The notes: generated from the sequence alone by a model not told the origin. Counted from the stretch's first letter, positions 1-6,745 are shown. The stretch is 8,693 nucleotides of DNA from Legionella genomosp. 1 (GCA_945889365.1 CAMDBQ010000047.1:1-8693), one strand, 5' to 3'. Made by a program: numbers and translations.

Positions 1-161
1 ACCTGCTCAACCTGCACTCTGACAACCTTTGGCATCGTTTCTGATGACTCACAAGCATCATTTGGCTCTTTATCAGTATTAGCCGGTAAACTCTGTTCTT
101 TCAAGTGCGTTATTGTTTTTTCAAAAAAATTGAACAATAAATCAAACAAGCTATCTTTCAT
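1..161 (-). CDS. smg: Smg/DUF494 family protein, N-terminal part (runs off the left edge)
   Basis: Only the first 53 codons lie in the window, starting at the ATG at 161-159 and reading MKDSLFDLLFNFFEKTITHL. This resembles the start of the Smg (DUF494) family, small cytoplasmic proteins of unclear biochemical role usually encoded directly after dprA (smf) in gammaproteobacteria. The start is supported in two ways. The ATG overlaps the dprA stop in an ATGA arrangement, and a CGAGG Shine-Dalgarno-like stretch lies about nine bases upstream inside the dprA 3' end. Translational coupling to dprA is therefore likely. After the first 22 or so residues comes a polar stretch rich in K, E, D and S (about residues 22-45), which looks like a linker absent from the short E. 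coli protein. The name rests on context plus a short N-terminus, so the identity is probable rather than certain. Confidence 0.72.
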   Translation of the reverse strand, partial: MKDSLFDLLFNFFEKTITHLKEQSLPANTDKEPNDACESSETMPKVVRVQVEQ

Positions 162-1240
162 TGTATACACCTCGTATAACCGCCGCGTACTGAATTAACA
201 AAACCCTGCAATTCCAATTCAACCAGTTCACAAACCACTTTTTCAATGCTCAAACCACTGCGTACAATGATTTGATCAACCGTGGTTGTTTCAAAGCCAA
301 TGCACTTTACAAGGTTTGTATTCTTGTCTGCAAGTACCTCTTGCGTTTTTATTGCTGCAACGTGTTCGAAGTCTAACCCTAGTTCTTCCAATACATCGTT
401 GCTCGACGTCACTAATTTCGCCCCTTGCTGCAATAAATGATGACAGCCCTTTGATTGCGGGTTATGTATTGACCCGGGAATGGCTAAAACATCGCGATTT
501 TGCTCTAATGCCAGTCGGGCGGTAATCAATGACCCGCTCTTTATTGCCGCCTCAACCACCAATGTGGATGATGATAGACCGCTTATTATACGATTTCTGC
601 GTGGAAAATGTCCAGCGATAGGTTGACTTTGTAATGGAAACTCACTCATTAGCAGGCCATATTGGCATATTCGCTCGGCTAATTTGATATGCCGACGAGG
701 ATAAATGCAATCAATACCTGTACCCATAACGGCAATCGTTTTACCACCGGCATCAAGGCTACCCGTATGCGCTTGTGCATCAATGCCCAATGCAAGGCCA
801 CTGACGATTGTAATGCCTTTGCCCGCCAACTCAAATGCAAATCGCCGAGCCGTTTCACTGCCGGTAGATGACGGATTACGCGTGCCTACCATAGCGACCG
901 TGGGTTGTTTCAAACAGGATAAATGACCAATAGCATAGAGCACGATGGGTGGATCATGAATTTCTTTCAATAAAGGAGGGTACTCTGGATCGTTCCAGGT
1001 TAATAAAAAATGATTATCGGCTTCTTGCCAACGCAAATCGGCATCAATCAGCCCAAGATCAAACGCTGCAATCGACTCTGAAACTTTTGTCGGCAGCCCA
1101 GCTTGAATTAACTGTTGAGCCGAGAGCCTAAACAGTTCACTTAAATCAGGCCAACGCACCAGGAGTTTTGCAACGGTACGAGGTCCCATCTGATCGATAC
1201 GGTTTAACGCGAGAAAATAACGTTTATTGTTCACTTTCAT
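158..1240 (-). CDS. dprA: DNA-processing protein DprA (Smf)
   Basis: This 360-residue protein is a full-length DprA. The family binds single-stranded DNA entering during natural transformation and loads RecA on it; it acts in the cytoplasm. Residues 1-60 form a helix-hairpin-helix/SAM-like region (LNRIDQMGPRTVAKLL). Residues about 79-285 are the Rossmann-like DprA core, with MVGTRNPSSTG at 118-127, the SGLALGIDAQAH motif at 147-158, GTGIDCIYPRRH at 173-184, and the signature region from SEFPL (199) through FPRRNRIISG (212-221) to AIPGSIHNP (253-261). Residues about 305-358 form the C-terminal winged-helix domain (QIIVRSGLSIEKV). The ATG at 1240 is chosen because it starts the conserved N-terminus; the upstream purine stretch is close and weak, so its ribosome-binding site is not convincing. 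An out-of-frame ATG lies at 1250. It is co-transcribed with smg and divergent from def. No frameshift is visible, so the gene looks functional, but one gene does not show that the organism is competent. Confidence 0.97.
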   Translation of the reverse strand: MKVNNKRYFLALNRIDQMGPRTVAKLLVRWPDLSELFRLSAQQLIQAGLPTKVSESIAAFDLGLIDADLRWQEADNHFLLTWNDPEYPPLLKEIHDPPIVLYAIGHLSCLKQPTVAMVGTRNPSSTGSETARRFAFELAGKGITIVSGLALGIDAQAHTGSLDAGGKTIAVMGTGIDCIYPRRHIKLAERICQYGLLMSEFPLQSQPIAGHFPRRNRIISGLSSSTLVVEAAIKSGSLITARLALEQNRDVLAIPGSIHNPQSKGCHHLLQQGAKLVTSSNDVLEELGLDFEHVAAIKTQEVLADKNTNLVKCIGFETTTVDQIIVRSGLSIEKVVCELVELELQGFVNSVRGGYTRCIQ

Positions 1241-1249
1241 TCCAATCCA

Positions 1250-1278
1250 TTGCTTGCGAGCGCTATATTAGGGATAAT
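1250..1278 (+). promoter_or_regulatory. Candidate sigma70 promoter for def-fmt-rsmB
   Basis: TTGCTT (1250-1255) and GATAAT (1273-1278) are separated by 17 bases, a good match to a sigma70 promoter (five of six bases at -10). The predicted start near 1285 would give a leader of about 27 bases before the def ATG. The same 71-bp gap must hold the divergent dprA promoter. TATTAT on the minus strand (1279-1274) could be its -10, but no convincing -35 is seen. The assignment is by inspection only. Confidence 0.5.
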
Positions 1279-1311
1279 ACCATGCATTGACTCTTTAAAA
1301 ACCCTCCCGAC

Positions 1312-1815
1312 ATGACGATTCGCAAAATTATTTATCTGCCTGACCCTCGTTTAAGAAAAGTTTCCACACCAGTGCAAAACTTTGATGCTGAACTCCATGC
1401 ATTGATAGAAGACATGTTTGAAACCATGTATGAGACCAAAGGTGTTGGACTCGCGGCACCACAAATTGGCATTAACATTCGTTTGTCAGTAGTCGATGTG
1501 GGCGGGGATCATGGTCAGCAGCTTGTATTGGCTAATCCTGAAATTATTGCTGCAGAAGGTGAATTGGAATACCAGGAGGGCTGCCTGTCTGTGCCGAGTG
1601 TGTATGATACGGTTCGTCGTGCTGAAAAAGTTACTTTACGTGCCCAAGACAAATTTGGCGAATTTTTTGAAATGCAAGCTGACGGGTTATTAGGTGAGTG
1701 CTTCCAGCATGAGATCGATCACTTGAATGGCAAATTGTTTATTGATTTATTGTCGCCTTTGAAACGAAATATGGCTAGAAAGAAACTGGATAAATTTAAG
1801 CGCCATCAACGGTAA
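1312..1815 (+). CDS. def: Peptide deformylase
   Basis: This 167-residue protein has the normal length and all three motifs of peptide deformylase. The enzyme is a metallohydrolase that removes the formyl group from the N-terminal methionine of nascent proteins, a step needed before methionine aminopeptidase can act. Motif 1 is GVGLAAPQIG (44-53). Motif 2 is EGCLSVP (89-95), giving the metal ligand Cys91. Motif 3 is QHEIDHLNG (132-140), giving ligands His133 and His137 and catalytic Glu134. The basic C-terminus (KRNMARKKLDKFKRHQR) is typical of the gammaproteobacterial type. The ATG at 1312 matches the conserved MTIRKI start. The bases before it (AACCCTCCCGAC) contain no Shine-Dalgarno sequence, which is odd for a highly expressed essential gene. 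It leads the def-fmt-rsmB cluster and is 73 bp from fmt. Confidence 0.98.
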   Translation: MTIRKIIYLPDPRLRKVSTPVQNFDAELHALIEDMFETMYETKGVGLAAPQIGINIRLSVVDVGGDHGQQLVLANPEIIAAEGELEYQEGCLSVPSVYDTVRRAEKVTLRAQDKFGEFFEMQADGLLGECFQHEIDHLNGKLFIDLLSPLKRNMARKKLDKFKRHQR

Positions 1816-1833
1816 TTGCCTTTCCCGCGAGTT

Positions 1834-1857
1834 ACCGTCTTCGCTCGCAAAGACGGT
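1834..1857. repeat. Hairpin in the def-fmt gap
   Basis: ACCGTCTT (1834-1841) pairs perfectly with AAGACGGT (1850-1857) around an eight-base loop. No T-run follows on either strand, so it is not a standard intrinsic terminator. Read on the minus strand it is ACCGTCTTTGCGAGCGAAGA..., which resembles the GTCTTTGCGAGCGAAG-type intergenic repeats I know from many bacterial genomes. It could attenuate transcription or protect mRNA between def and fmt; that is inference. Confidence 0.6.
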
Positions 1858-1888
1858 CTCAACCAACAACACTGCGGAGCCAAAATAA

Positions 1889-2836
1889 ATGAACCCATTA
1901 AACATTGTCTTTGCCGGCACACCCGCATTTACTCTACCCTGTTTGGACGCGCTGGCTAGCTCTAAACATCACTTGCAAGCCGTCTACACCCAACCCGACA
2001 GACCGGCAGGACGTGGTCGAGCGGTACACGCTTCTGCGGTTAAAATCTGGGCTGAAGCGCATCAAGCGCCTGTTTATCAACCGTTAAATTTCAAAGACCC
2101 ACAAGCGATTGCAGATTTAGCCGCTTTGTCCCCGGATATTCTTGTGGTCATCGCCTACGGCTTGATTCTGCCACAGGCAGTACTTGATTTACCGCGCTTG
2201 GGATGCATCAATGTCCACGCATCGCTACTGCCGCGCTGGCGGGGAGCATCACCGATTCAACAGGCTATTTTGCATGGTGATCAACAAACGGGTGTTACCA
2301 TCATGCAGATGGATGCAGGCATGGACACTGGGGCAATGTTAACGCAAGTTGGCTGCCCGATTCATGCCGATGACACGGCAGAACGTTTACATGACAGGCT
2401 TTCAGAGCTCTCTGCTACACCTTTACTGACTACGTTGGATTTGCTTGCTGCAGGCCAAGCGCCAGCTACGCAACAAGGTGGTGCCTTTGTAACCTATGCT
2501 CCCAAAATTAAAAAAGAAGACGCACAAATCGATTGGCGTAAACCGGCCATTAAAATTGACCAACAAATCCGTGCATTTAATCCGTGGCCAATTACTTGGA
2601 CACAAGTCGGGGATGAAGTATTACGAATTCATCAAGCACGTATCATTGCTCAGCCATCAACACAGGCACCAGGGACCATCTTGGTAATTGATAAACATGG
2701 CATGCTGGTCGCTACGGGTGAACATGCCCTGCTAGTGGAACGGCTTCAATTCTCTGGCGGCAAAGTTATTTCGGTCGCTGATTGGTTGAATGCCGGACGT
2801 AGTCAATTACACGTTAATTTGATTCTTGGGGCATAG
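1889..2836 (+). CDS. fmt: Methionyl-tRNA formyltransferase
   Basis: This 315-residue protein transfers a formyl group from 10-formyltetrahydrofolate to initiator Met-tRNA, the reaction whose product is later reversed by Def. The N-terminal formyltransferase domain covers about 1-190: it opens with LNIVFAGTPAF (4-14) and carries the catalytic triad Asn108, His110 (INVHASLLPRWRGASPI, 107-123) and Asp146 (MDAGMDTG, 141-148). The C-terminal tRNA-binding domain runs from about 205 and includes YAPKIKKEDAQIDW and IRAFNPWP. Length and residue numbering match the E. coli enzyme. The ATG at 1889 is supported by GGAG at 1876-1879, nine bases upstream. It is followed after 58 bp by rsmB, the usual order in gammaproteobacteria. 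Confidence 0.98.
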   Translation: MNPLNIVFAGTPAFTLPCLDALASSKHHLQAVYTQPDRPAGRGRAVHASAVKIWAEAHQAPVYQPLNFKDPQAIADLAALSPDILVVIAYGLILPQAVLDLPRLGCINVHASLLPRWRGASPIQQAILHGDQQTGVTIMQMDAGMDTGAMLTQVGCPIHADDTAERLHDRLSELSATPLLTTLDLLAAGQAPATQQGGAFVTYAPKIKKEDAQIDWRKPAIKIDQQIRAFNPWPITWTQVGDEVLRIHQARIIAQPSTQAPGTILVIDKHGMLVATGEHALLVERLQFSGGKVISVADWLNAGRSQLHVNLILGA

Positions 2837-2864
2837 GCCTCTTTGCGAATGTGTAATGAAGGCC
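2836..2864. repeat. Small hairpin in the fmt-rsmB gap
   Basis: GGCCT (2836-2840, beginning at the last base of the fmt stop codon) pairs with AGGCC (2860-2864) around a 19-base loop that contains CTTTGCGAA. There is no T-run, so it is not a convincing terminator. It shares the TTTGCGA core with fragments in other gaps of this window and may be a decayed repeat copy. Confidence 0.35.
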
Positions 2865-2894
2865 ATAAACAATTAAATATAATGAGCCCCCTAA

Positions 2895-4187
2895 ATGAAA
2901 AAAAATGAACGCTTGCAAGCTCTTCAGATATTAATCGCCGTTCTGCAAGAACAAACCCCCCTTCTGCATTTAATGCACGCAGCCGATCTATCTCCCTTAA
3001 GCAAGGAACTGTGTTTTGGTGTATGCCGGCACTATTATCGACTGGAAGCCCTGGCTAATTGTTTAGTCACCAAACGTCCAAAACAAATCGATGTCTGGAT
3101 CTGTTTGCTAATGGGACTTTACCAATTACATTATTTGCGCATTCCTGATTATGCCGTGGTAAAAGAAACCGTGGCTTTATTAGCCCCCATCAAAAAGCCT
3201 TGGGCAAAAGGGTTGGTGAATGCCGTATTACGTACCTATTGTCGTGAGCAAGAAGCGCTATTAACGCGTTTAACCGATAACACTGCATTCATTTTTGGTC
3301 ACCCCGACTGGCTAGTCAAACGCATAAAATCGGCTTGGCCACAGCATTGGCAAAACATTTTGCTAGCCAATGACGTCCACCCCCCGATGAGCTTGCGTGT
3401 GAATTGCGCACGCACCACAGCAAGTGATTATTTAACACGTTTACAAGATGCTGGAATTGATGCCCGATTACTCGAACACGCTCCCAACGGCATCACCTTA
3501 ACCACGCCTTGTGATGTGTATGATTTACCCGGTTTTGCAGAGGGTGATGTTTCTGTTCAAGACGAAGCAGCGCAATTGGCTGCGTCCCTTTTGACTTTAA
3601 AGCCAGGCCTTCGCGCATTAGATGCCTGTTGCGCTCCCGGCGGGAAAACCTGCCATATTCTTGAAACACAACCTGATTTATCTAGCTGTGTAGCCCTGGA
3701 TGTTGAAAAAAACCGTCTCACCCGCGTGCAAGACAATTTAAACCGCTTGGGTTTGAATGCAATGTTAGTGCAAGGCGATGGCCTGCAACCCAAAACCTGG
3801 TGGGATGGCCTAGCATTTGACCGTATTCTGCTTGATGCGCCATGCTCTGCTACCGGTGTTATCAGACGTCATCCAGATATTAAATTATTACGCTCCAAAG
3901 CCGAGATTATCACCGTGGCTCAATTGCAACACGACCTGCTAGAAGCGCTATGGCCATTACTGGCGCCAGGTGGCATCATGGTTTACGCGACGTGCTCCAT
4001 CATGCCGGAAGAAAATGAACAGCAAGTGGCAACATTCATTACCACTCAGACCGATTGTCAGTTTATCCCCAGTGAACAACCCTGGGGACACAGCACAGGT
4101 CATGGATGGCAAATTTTACCGGGTGAAAACAACATGGATGGATTCTTTTATAGTGTGCTGCGAAAAAATTTCAAGGATACTGATTAA
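2895..4187 (+). CDS. rsmB: 16S rRNA (cytosine(967)-C(5))-methyltransferase RsmB
   Basis: This 430-residue protein is the SAM-dependent enzyme (also called Sun/Fmu) that makes 5-methylcytosine at position 967 of 16S rRNA. Residues about 1-130 are the NusB-like N-terminal domain (ELCFGVCRHYYRLE, YAVVKETVALL, LVNAVLR). Residues about 160-430 are the methyltransferase domain. It contains the SAM loop DACCAPGGKT (243-252), acidic Asp269 (ALDVEKNR), motif IV DAPCS (314-318, Cys317) and motif VI TCS (366-368, Cys367). These two cysteines correspond to the paired cysteines needed for m5C formation and enzyme release. The C-terminal MDGFFYSVLRK (414-424) is also typical. The ATG at 2895 starts MKKNERLQALQIL; only a weak GAG lies upstream, so translation may depend on coupling to fmt or on the A-rich start. 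No terminator is evident after the stop. Confidence 0.97.
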   Translation: MKKNERLQALQILIAVLQEQTPLLHLMHAADLSPLSKELCFGVCRHYYRLEALANCLVTKRPKQIDVWICLLMGLYQLHYLRIPDYAVVKETVALLAPIKKPWAKGLVNAVLRTYCREQEALLTRLTDNTAFIFGHPDWLVKRIKSAWPQHWQNILLANDVHPPMSLRVNCARTTASDYLTRLQDAGIDARLLEHAPNGITLTTPCDVYDLPGFAEGDVSVQDEAAQLAASLLTLKPGLRALDACCAPGGKTCHILETQPDLSSCVALDVEKNRLTRVQDNLNRLGLNAMLVQGDGLQPKTWWDGLAFDRILLDAPCSATGVIRRHPDIKLLRSKAEIITVAQLQHDLLEALWPLLAPGGIMVYATCSIMPEENEQQVATFITTQTDCQFIPSEQPWGHSTGHGWQILPGENNMDGFFYSVLRKNFKDTD

Positions 4188-4368
4188 AATTAACCGCCCG
4201 GCTACATTCACTCAGGCCATCAATAATTTTATCGTCGGACTTTCGGGGGATTTTACGTGCCCATAATCCGGCATGCCCATCAATGGTTAGCATCGTTCTT
4301 GAAACATACACATCGTTATATGAGGGATCCGCCGTGATCTTTGACCACTCCGTTGATTTAATAATTAA
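4171..4368 (-). pseudogene. Possible decayed coding remnant, 65 codons, no start
   Basis: On the minus strand an open frame runs from just after a TAA (4371-4369) to a TGA at 4173-4171. It reads LIIKSTEWSKITADPSYNDV and then YVSRTMLTIDGHAGLWARKI, ending RAVNFNQYP. The composition is protein-like, but there is no start codon at its head; the only internal ATG is codon 26 (TML...), without a ribosome-binding site. The bases before the TAA, read in the same frame, give SYRKYGDSRRGPDI, stop, WLHDEL, stop, which also looks like degraded coding sequence. Its last 17 bases overlap the rsmB 3' end. I do not recognise the family. It could be a truncated gene remnant or a chance open frame. Confidence 0.3.
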
Positions 4369-4369
4369 T
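4341..4369 (+). promoter_or_regulatory. Weak candidate promoter for dacB
   Basis: TTGACC (4341-4346, five of six -35 bases) is followed after 17 bases by ATTAAT (4364-4369, four of six -10 bases) in a very AT-rich stretch. This would give a leader of about 90 bases to the dacB ATG at 4467. A second -10-like TATGAT lies at 4430-4435 but has no matching -35. Both are by eye and uncertain. Confidence 0.27.
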
Positions 4370-4452
4370 TACAATTCATCATGCAGCCATTAAATGTCAG
4401 GGCCTCTTCTAGAATCCCCGTATTTGCGATATGATTAACCCAATTTTTTCCA

Positions 4453-4457
4453 AAGGA
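4453..4457 (+). promoter_or_regulatory. Ribosome-binding site that decides the dacB start
   Basis: AAGGA at 4453-4457 lies nine bases before the ATG at 4467. It supports that start, which begins a good signal peptide, over the in-frame ATG at 4431, which would place 12 non-signal residues in front and has no such site. Confidence 0.75.
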
Positions 4458-4466
4458 TATTTCGCA

Positions 4467-6263
4467 ATGAAAAGGATGTTATCTAGTGTATTGTTCTGTT
4501 TAATCTGTGCACCTGTTTTATCGTCCAGCTTGCAAAGACCAATTGACCGAATAATTAACCAGGTTGACCCAAATATCAACATGGGCATCATGGTCGTTGA
4601 TTTAAATACTGGCGAAACGCTATATCAACGCAATGCCACCCAAACGTTTACCCCAGCCAGCAACATGAAGCTTTTTTCAGATGCTGCCGCGCTGTTAATC
4701 CTGGGACCCGATTACCGTTTTCAAAGCCAGCTCAGCACTGATGCAACATCCTTGGACAACGGCATACTCAACGGCTCACTTTACCTGCACATGTCAGGCG
4801 ACCCCTCATTTACTCAACACCATTTAGACGAATTGTTTTCCCAATTAAGCACATGGGGAATGACTCAAATTAAGGGCAACGTTATCCTGGTGAGCAATCA
4901 TAGTGTAGTCAACGCTTACGCGCCTGGCATAGTGGCGAAAGATTTAACTTATAGTTATGGTGCGCCAATTGCCCCTGTGATGTTTGACGAAAATCGTTTA
5001 ACTGTAACCGTTAACCCTGCGTGGCGCGCCGGTGAACCCGCTTTAGTGGAATTAAATGAGCCCGGTGCGAGTCTGACTCTCGACAACCAGGTTAAAACCG
5101 CTGATAAAAATGGCAAATGTGGAATTGATTTCAAAATGGAAGGCGACAATCATTTGACTGTTCGTGGTTGTGTCCGCGTCGGTCAGTGGGCTGTTCAACA
5201 ACGTCTCGCGATTCGCAATCCCTTGGGATATGCTCAGGCATTGGTGAAAAATCGTCTCGCCCATTTAAATATCAAACTCGATGGTCAAGTCCAGTTAGGC
5301 AATGCCCCCACATCGTCATTGTTATTGGCAAGCCACGCTTCAAAACCAATTAACCAATTGATGGCGGACACATTAAAGCCATCAGATAATTTATATGCCG
5401 ATAGCTTGTATTTACATGCAGCAGCAAAACTTCAAGGCAAACCATTAAATTGGGCACAAGCACAACCTGTTGTGAAAAACTTTCTGCAGCAACAAACAGG
5501 CATCAATTTACAAAATGCTGTCTTGGCTGACGGATCCGGTCTATCACGTGAAGATTTACTGACCCCGACACAGACCGTAGGTTTGCTGCGATTTTTACAC
5601 GACCGCTTCCCTCTGTCCTATGAATACATTTCAGCTTTACCAGTCGCCGGTCAAGATGGGACGCTGCAAAAGCGTTTTCGCAAAACCACGCAGCAAGGTT
5701 TACTCCGAGCCAAAACGGGAACCATGACCGGCATCATGAGCTTATCGGGTTACCTATATACATCAAACGCACATACCCTAGCTTTTGCTATGTTTATCAA
5801 TACCAGACCCGGCACAAAACCCGCAATATCCGGGCGCTACCGTTCAATGGTTGAAACATTATGTGATTTTTTACTGGCCCAAAAACCAACCAGCTTTCTC
5901 GTGGCAAAAACGCCCAATGCTCATGCCCGTGTTGCATTCCAACAAAGTCCTAACCAAGCTGACAGATTACGCTCTCGACAAGCCAAATGGCGCGGTCTTG
6001 AATCGGCTGTGAAGAAAGCATTGAGCGACCAAGCGGTCACGGTTCTATTTAGAAATGAGCAATTGGTGCTGATTGACCATGGCGCTGATGTCAACAAAGT
6101 TTGGTCCGCACTACAAACATTAAGCCAAAAATACTCATTCGCTGTTTCACTGCAAGGACAATCGTCGCCAACAGGCAGTAAACAAACGCCGAGTTTGTTG
6201 TGGATAAATAATGGGGATCAGGACGGTTTAAGCACTTGGACATTGAGGGAATCGGTTGGTTAA
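4467..6263 (+). CDS. dacB: D-alanyl-D-alanine carboxypeptidase/endopeptidase (PBP4, peptidase S13) with C-terminal extension
   Basis: This 598-residue protein is a class C low-molecular-weight penicillin-binding protein. The family trims terminal D-Ala and cleaves peptide cross-links in periplasmic peptidoglycan. Residues 1-20 form a signal peptide (MKRMLSSVLFCLICAPVLSS) with a basic start and hydrophobic core; Cys14 is not in a proper lipobox. The three active-site motifs are present: SNMK (65-68, nucleophile Ser65, Lys68), SDN (306-308) and KTG (416-418). MSGDPSFT (109-116) and LADGSGLSREDLLTP (353-367) are also characteristic. The S13 domain appears to end near residue 470. The remaining roughly 125 residues have no counterpart in E. 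coli PBP4 (about 477 residues). They begin with a polar linker and then a possible small alpha/beta unit (VTVLFRNEQLVLIDHG, 524-539). dacB is not a usual neighbour of rsmB. A longer reading from the ATG at 4431 is possible but less likely. Confidence 0.95.
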   Translation: MKRMLSSVLFCLICAPVLSSSLQRPIDRIINQVDPNINMGIMVVDLNTGETLYQRNATQTFTPASNMKLFSDAAALLILGPDYRFQSQLSTDATSLDNGILNGSLYLHMSGDPSFTQHHLDELFSQLSTWGMTQIKGNVILVSNHSVVNAYAPGIVAKDLTYSYGAPIAPVMFDENRLTVTVNPAWRAGEPALVELNEPGASLTLDNQVKTADKNGKCGIDFKMEGDNHLTVRGCVRVGQWAVQQRLAIRNPLGYAQALVKNRLAHLNIKLDGQVQLGNAPTSSLLLASHASKPINQLMADTLKPSDNLYADSLYLHAAAKLQGKPLNWAQAQPVVKNFLQQQTGINLQNAVLADGSGLSREDLLTPTQTVGLLRFLHDRFPLSYEYISALPVAGQDGTLQKRFRKTTQQGLLRAKTGTMTGIMSLSGYLYTSNAHTLAFAMFINTRPGTKPAISGRYRSMVETLCDFLLAQKPTSFLVAKTPNAHARVAFQQSPNQADRLRSRQAKWRGLESAVKKALSDQAVTVLFRNEQLVLIDHGADVNKVWSALQTLSQKYSFAVSLQGQSSPTGSKQTPSLLWINNGDQDGLSTWTLRESVG

Positions 6264-6286
6264 CGCCGTCTTTGCGAACCATCCGA
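6252..6286. repeat. Imperfect hairpin at the dacB stop codon
   Basis: TCGGTTGGTT (6252-6261) pairs with AACCATCCGA (6277-6286) with one mismatch around a loop containing GCCGTCTTTGCG. The TAA stop begins at the end of the left arm. It is followed by A residues rather than T residues, so it is not a plus-strand terminator. The loop shares the CGTCTTTGCG core with the hairpin in the def-fmt gap. Confidence 0.4.
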
Positions 6287-6294
6287 AAAATATC

Positions 6295-6331
6295 CAGCCT
6301 CATCAAAACCAGGGGCTGCTGACATTTTTTT
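6295..6331 (+). terminator. Weak candidate terminator after dacB
   Basis: CAGCC (6295-6299) pairs with GGCTG (6314-6318), followed after six bases by seven T residues (6325-6331). The stem is short, the loop is long (14 bases) and the T-run is displaced, so this is at best a weak intrinsic terminator. It is placed suitably between dacB and the opposing small gene. Confidence 0.3.
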
Positions 6332-6384
6332 AAAACGTTTCCAGATTTTGGATTAGTGTATTCATATTACGGCTTTTATCTTTT

Positions 6385-6603
6385 TTATAGGGCATCATGC
6401 CCCCCTTCCAAGTTCCTTATATAGTCCGTGGCAAGACGAAGCCCCTCAGCCAGATTATGCTTAACCTCAGGATGCATGTTTTCATTTTGGGCCTGCAGCT
6501 CGTTGCGGCAGTCCAAAATCATGTCGTTTAATAATCTGATTTTCTCAGACTTATCAACCGGCTTATGATAAATATCCTCTGCTATTCGCTTCATGTTCAT
6601 CAT
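6385..6603 (-). CDS. Small hypothetical protein, unrecognised
   Basis: This reads as a 72-residue, highly charged, mostly helical-looking protein with no signal peptide, membrane segment or cysteine pair motif; its single Cys falls in MILDCRNEL. I do not recognise a family. Three in-frame ATGs (MMNMKRIAED) lie within nine bases. AGAAGG upstream is two bases from the first, five from the second (6600) and eleven from the third (6594), so the second or third is the more likely true start. The end (LEGGHDAL, TAA) overlaps a GGGCATGATGCCC palindrome. Weak -35/-10-like boxes lie upstream at 6660-6633. It stands alone, convergent with dacB and separated from cbpM by a repeat copy. Support for real coding is the ribosome-binding site and regular amino-acid composition. 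Confidence 0.55.
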   Translation of the reverse strand: MMNMKRIAEDIYHKPVDKSEKIRLLNDMILDCRNELQAQNENMHPEVKHNLAEGLRLATDYIRNLEGGHDAL

Positions 6604-6632
6604 GGCCTTCTGCCTATTAACGTTTATTCTTA

Positions 6633-6660
6633 AGCATAGTACAATTTAAGATGAGTGCAA
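6633..6660 (-). promoter_or_regulatory. Weak candidate promoter for the small gene at 6385-6603
   Basis: On the minus strand TTGCAC (6660-6655) and TATGCT (6638-6633) are 16 bases apart, placing transcription start about 25 bases before the first ATG. Matches are three of six and four of six, so this is tentative. Confidence 0.22.
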
Positions 6661-6677
6661 CTTGATCCATGTGATCT

Positions 6678-6698
6678 AGGGCACGCCGCGCGCGCCCT
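6678..6698. repeat. GC-rich hairpin next to repeat copy 1
   Basis: AGGGC (6678-6682) pairs with GCCCT (6694-6698), and CGC (6684-6686) with GCG (6690-6692) inside it, with one mismatch between the two helices. It sits where the full-length copies of the adjoining repeat carry their own CCCCG...CGGGG hairpin, though the sequence differs. Three T residues follow on the plus strand; it is not a clear terminator for cbpM on the minus strand. Confidence 0.4.
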
Positions 6699-6704
6699 TT
6701 GCGA

Positions 6705-6745
6705 GACGACAGCTTAAGGGAGCGTATTAACAAGACGAGGTACTA
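6705..6745 (+). repeat. Dispersed repeat, copy 1 (partial, 41 bp)
   Basis: GACGACAGCTTAAGGGAGCG followed by TATTAACAAGACGAGGTACTA matches the last 41 bases of the full repeat, with two mismatches to each of the other two copies. The hairpin half is missing or replaced. The copy points toward cbpM, and the cbpM TAG stop (6745-6743) is made from its final bases. Confidence 0.93.

Noticed and set aside
2878..2883. TATAAT just before rsmB as an internal promoter
   Set aside because: No -35-like hexamer lies 16-18 bases upstream, and the transcript would start only about five bases before the ATG.
4431..4466. A longer dacB beginning at the ATG at 4431
   Set aside because: It has no ribosome-binding site and would place 12 residues before a typical signal peptide. 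The ATG at 4467 has AAGGA at good spacing.
6388..6403. GGGCATGATGCCC palindrome at the end of the small gene as its terminator
   Set aside because: It lies within the last codons, and on the coding (minus) strand it is followed by A residues, not T residues.
6675..6745. TCTAGGGCACG at 6675 as the opposite end of a tiny inverted-repeat element with copy 1
   Set aside because: It matches the TCTAGTGCCTCG repeat end only weakly and too briefly to separate from chance.
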